DNA of 64,000 bases from Nautilus pompilius (Eukaryota > Mollusca > Cephalopoda > Nautilida > Nautilidae): NCBI GenBank assembly GCA_018389105.1, contig JACATO010001573.1, forward strand, positions 1-64,000. The letters are read 5' to 3'. Position numbers and translations under genes: made by a program. This document shows, piece after piece, positions 60,401 to 64,000 of the stretch (positions within the stretch are counted from its first letter, which is position 1; each line of letters opens with the position of its first letter). The notes below the pieces were generated by a model that did not search any database, was not told the DNA's origin, and was given only the letters and a program-made list of their open reading frames with translations.

Positions 60401-63188
60401 TTTTATCGCGAACGGCAGGAACATAACGCGGTATTCTTTAGAACCGTTCATGTCTTGGACGCTTCGCCTTTCATCTGATCTGACCGTTCGCCAAATAAGT
60501 GAAGACATCTTGCGGAATCCTCTTCGATTTCACGACTAACGTTTACCACGGTTCCCAGCTCTCTGAAGTCGGTTGTTGTAATGGATTTTATCTGGAATAT
60601 ATTTTCGTCGTTGTTGTTGTTGTTGCCGCGTTGAGCGCAGAATAAATATAATAATGATAACAGTGGTAATAATAATGGACGTCAAAGAGTGAACACAGTG
60701 GAAGTATAAGTCCTTCGGGAACAGAATTAAACCAGCAAACCAAAACAACTATTATTATCGGGCAGGTTTTGTTGAATTTGATATTTTTCTTTAACTGCAC
60801 AAAGAAAAAAACAAACCCCCAGCAATATTAGACTCATTTTCCACTAGAAACTCACTTAAAACTAATTATTTACTTTTAAGTTGCAAAGCGAGTTCGGTGC
60901 ACATTGCAATTGATGGCGTAAATTCTGCTTTACTTTTGACTTCTTTTAAAATGGCAAATTAATTCTTCTTTTGTTTTTTGACTGTTCGCTATATATATGT
61001 TATCTTTCATTTCTAGAATGCAAGGTGGCATTTACTGTTTATCTATTTATTTACGCTTTAAAAAAGAAAAACAACTGATTTCGTTCTGGAAACAAAAGAT
61101 CGATCTTTGAGTCAAACATGGTTGTCGCTTAGCAACATAATCTGGCCTGCCTCTCTTCGCTTTTGTTATTTATTTATTTTAAACGGCATCCGCTGTTTCT
61201 TCTTCTTCCTCCTCCTCCCCCTGTCCGCTGAATCCGAGAATAGATCTCTTCTGATGACGACCGTTGGCCGCTTATCCGCCTGCGAATCAAGTTCCACTAT
61301 AATAATGACTAAAACAGCCACGAACTAACAATAAATGCTGTTTGTTTGCTTTTCAAAATTTAAAATTTGCTGAACTTATCGGTTTTATTCGCATATTGCT
61401 TTACGCGCGAACAGTAATAGAATTCACTTGCTTAAATTGTATAATAGCAACAATGATTTTGATTTTAACGCCGCCATTGTGAAAATTCACAGCGTCATGG
61501 GCTGAACCACATGTATTCCTCCGCGCTACTACAGACTGTATATATATATACCATGAGGAGGACAAGAGCTCTGCGAAATACAATTGCTTAAAGTTATTTA
61601 CAAACAATGTACTCTTATTTATATACGAGTAGCTAAAGTTGGTATACTTTTCATTCAAAATGAATAACCAAATGCGCATTCGAGTTATTAAGCATATTTC
61701 GATATATCAGCACAATAAATATGCTTAACCCCTTTTCGACGACCCGTTGATTTTTAATTAATTAAAATACATTGTTTATTATTATTATTATTTGAAGGAT
61801 GCACAACGGGATTTCAGTTCAGAGTAGCGAACGTGCAATTAGCTGGTTCTCTGTTCGTATTCGATTTACACTTCCATGGACGCACGGATAGAAGAATTCA
61901 TGGAAGAACAGCCACTTCGTCTGTGACGAAACCATCAAAAGTATCCTCGTTCCTTTGTGTTGCGCACCCCGCGTATTTACCGGCTTCATATTCCTCTGAT
62001 TTTGCGCGACGGGAAGAATGCCGGGATACGGATAATTGGCGTTCTTGGAAATTCGCGCTGTCAAAGGTCACGGCGTCTCCGAAAAGGGGTTGCGAAGACC
62101 TAGGACAGACGAAGGGAGGCACGTTCTGGTAATTGGAGTAAATGAGGTCTCGGCAGAGAAGCTGTATTGGCGGGATTTAATATGGACGGTAGAGACCTGT
62201 CCAGAACCCACGTTTGGAAGCGACAGAGAACTTAGTAATGGAAGACGGGAAGGGAATTATTGTTTTTTTTTAATGTTATTCTGAGTTATCTCTGCTCAGT
62301 AGTGAGTTCTGTCTTTTCTTCCTTTCTGGAAAAGGCGAAGAGTGCAAACGATGCTTTCATCTTCTTTGATGCCCTGTGATTGCTCAGGGTTGACGAACAG
62401 AGACGGGTCCTCCTCCGGCTAGGCCACACGAGGAGAACTCGGTGTCCAGACGACGAAGAACCGCTTCTCTGTGGGGTTGCGACAACTAATTGTTTGCTTT
62501 ATTGATTTTGGATGGATCAATGCCACAGAACGCGGGATATGATTAGCTTGCCCATGCTTAGTGGTTATTTATCAGCACGCTGATTCGCCATGGGTCATTT
62601 TGATTTCTTATTGATGAGCACCAGGTATCCCATGAATGCTGTTCCATGACTTGACGGGAAGTAACGTGAACTTGTTCGTCACAGTAACCGTAATTATCAC
62701 CTTTTATAGCTCTCCCCAGATGGAGTAAGTGGTTGCTGTATAAGTTTTAAAAAATTGTACATAAACCAATCTAAGTGACAAATTATAACAATTTCTTTAA
62801 AATGCCCGTGAAACCCAGCCAACGGAGTCTGTTTTCGACACGGTCGTCAGATGGCGCTCATCATTGGCCCGTTCTCTGTTTATTTCATTCTCCGCTTCAT
62901 CCGGTAAAGCGTAACTTTACCTGAAAGATCGTTATGGCAACAAGCAAGCAGCAGTATTCCCAGAGCTCGCCCTAAGCCATTCCCAGGAAAGCTCGTGACT
63001 AGTCAACATCGCGAGCCAATTCTGGCCCAAGGAAAACTTTAAAAAGGGTCACAGACTTAAAATACATGCAGGGGGGTAGCTTTAAATCCAGTCTGTGATT
63101 GTCGGCCTATAAAAAGCAAACACTAATCTCTCAGCCACATCATCAGCTTTGATAGTCATCCGGACGGTGCTGGTTTAGTCATATCACA
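60401..63188. other. Non-coding, nothing recognised
   Basis: AT-rich with trinucleotide-like runs near 60,606-60,625 and 61,780-61,792, and a TA run near 61,540. A balanced patch at 61,850-62,250 holds only overlapping frames without motifs. Confidence 0.5.
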
Positions 63189-63228
63189 TCTCTCTCTCTC
63201 TCTCTCTCTCTCCAATCTCTCTCTCTCC
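63189..63228. repeat. (TC)n microsatellite
   Basis: TC run of about 12 units, a short interruption (caa), then five more. Confidence 0.9.
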
Positions 63229-64000
63229 ATTTTATTTTGTCTTAACAGCCAATGACATCTGCATGAAAACCACACATCTCATTTCGGCCGGTCTCCGGTC
63301 CGAGAGCAAACAGAAAACCCGCCAGCATCTTGATGGCGTGGCCGTATCCAAACACCAGATAAGCAAATTTATAAATCGTACGGCCGGCTGTTCTGGTGAA
63401 TCATACGAAGTAGAGACACTTAACCTCTCATTAAAATTCCTTTTGCGACTCCCGAGCGGTGCGTTCGCAGTTAGACTAAGTGGCCTCGCGTAAGCTGGAA
63501 CAAACTGAAACACGTCTAACCCAAGCATTGAACGACAGCAGTCACATTAATAATTCGGAAGCAGCTGCACAAAGGTAGTAAAATACAAACGTATAGTGTG
63601 TCAGCATTTACTCTATTGCTTTCTTTCCTATTACTGTATGGATTTTGAATAATAAAAACGGAATTATTACCATTAAGGCTTATATATATATATATATATA
63701 TATGCCCCATCAATTCCTACGCCGGTACCGTTTATAAGCTCGCACTCTTAAAGATGTACTGTCGATGCTATACGTAATGTATACACTAACTCCACCAGAG
63801 ATACCATAACAAGAGAGATTCTTGTTCTAAGGTATTTATCATTTTGTACTGTTTTCAAGTTGACAAATTAAGTGGCTTTATCTACTTTGTTCTCCGATGC
63901 ATTAAAATAAAACAGTTTAGGAAGTAATTTTCAAAGTTTCTTGCTTGAGACTTTCCATTTATTAAATTAAATATTTAAAAAATTAATAACGCAAGTAAAA
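63229..64000. other. Non-coding, nothing recognised
   Basis: Contains a (TA)n run at 63,680-63,703. Frames of 60-100 codons overlap on opposite strands and are not recognised. Confidence 0.5.

Noticed and set aside
1-64000. tRNA or rRNA genes
   Set aside because: Looked for T-arm and A/B box-like pairs on both strands; isolated matches such as near 229 lack a foldable partner at the right distance.

Overview
This is invertebrate animal nuclear DNA. It is AT-rich and gene-poor, with large intron-like spaces, dinucleotide and trinucleotide microsatellites, long minisatellite arrays and decayed metazoan transposons (mariner, Tc1, piggyBac, BEL/Pao). The species cannot be fixed from the sequence; a mollusc (cephalopod) or chelicerate would fit the repertoire. 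The only convincing host coding sequence is one exon at 55,946-56,251 on the minus strand, encoding the cyclic-nucleotide-binding domain of a CNG-type channel. It has a canonical acceptor and donor and matching phase-1 ends. The rest of that gene lies outside the window or in exons too short or diverged to recognise. One weaker exon candidate on the plus strand is at 9,093-9,189.

Layout: 1-9.8 kb holds a 30-bp minisatellite (about 1.79-3.21 kb), a small DNA transposon (3,571-5,081), a Tc1 fragment (6.7-7.05 kb), the weak exon and a second, unrelated 30-bp array (9.4-9.74 kb). A (CA)n tract lies at 10.6-10.93 kb, and 10.9-20.2 kb shows nothing recognisable. From about 20.24 to 37.24 kb there is one large satellite array with a 41/39-bp unit. 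Four insertions or rearrangements break it up: a second copy of the same DNA transposon family (about 23,402-25,691), a local higher-order duplication, a 1.3-kb mariner (26,297-27,609) and a BEL/Pao LTR retrotransposon (30,321-35,152) that has lost its integrase core. A piggyBac relic lies at 40.5-41.9 kb and a Tc1 relic at 42.56-43.53 kb.

From about 48.64 to 55.6 kb there is an unusually AT-rich block full of broken, lysine- and asparagine-rich coding remnants. I read it as the fossil of an integrated DNA virus or Polinton/adintovirus-like element with capsid-like pieces. A second, internally deleted mariner (54,133-55,208) sits inside it, and a viral reading frame resumes in phase on the far side. 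The CNG exon follows directly, so the fossil may lie in an intron or just 3' of that channel gene. From 56.25 to 64 kb only non-coding DNA is seen.

Nothing here forms an operon or pathway. The window is mainly a record of nested insertions. The most unusual items are the two transposons encoding the same little-described protein family (a CxxC start, then a GD motif followed by a CxxC), with short TIRs and a shared subterminal motif, and the fossil virus block.
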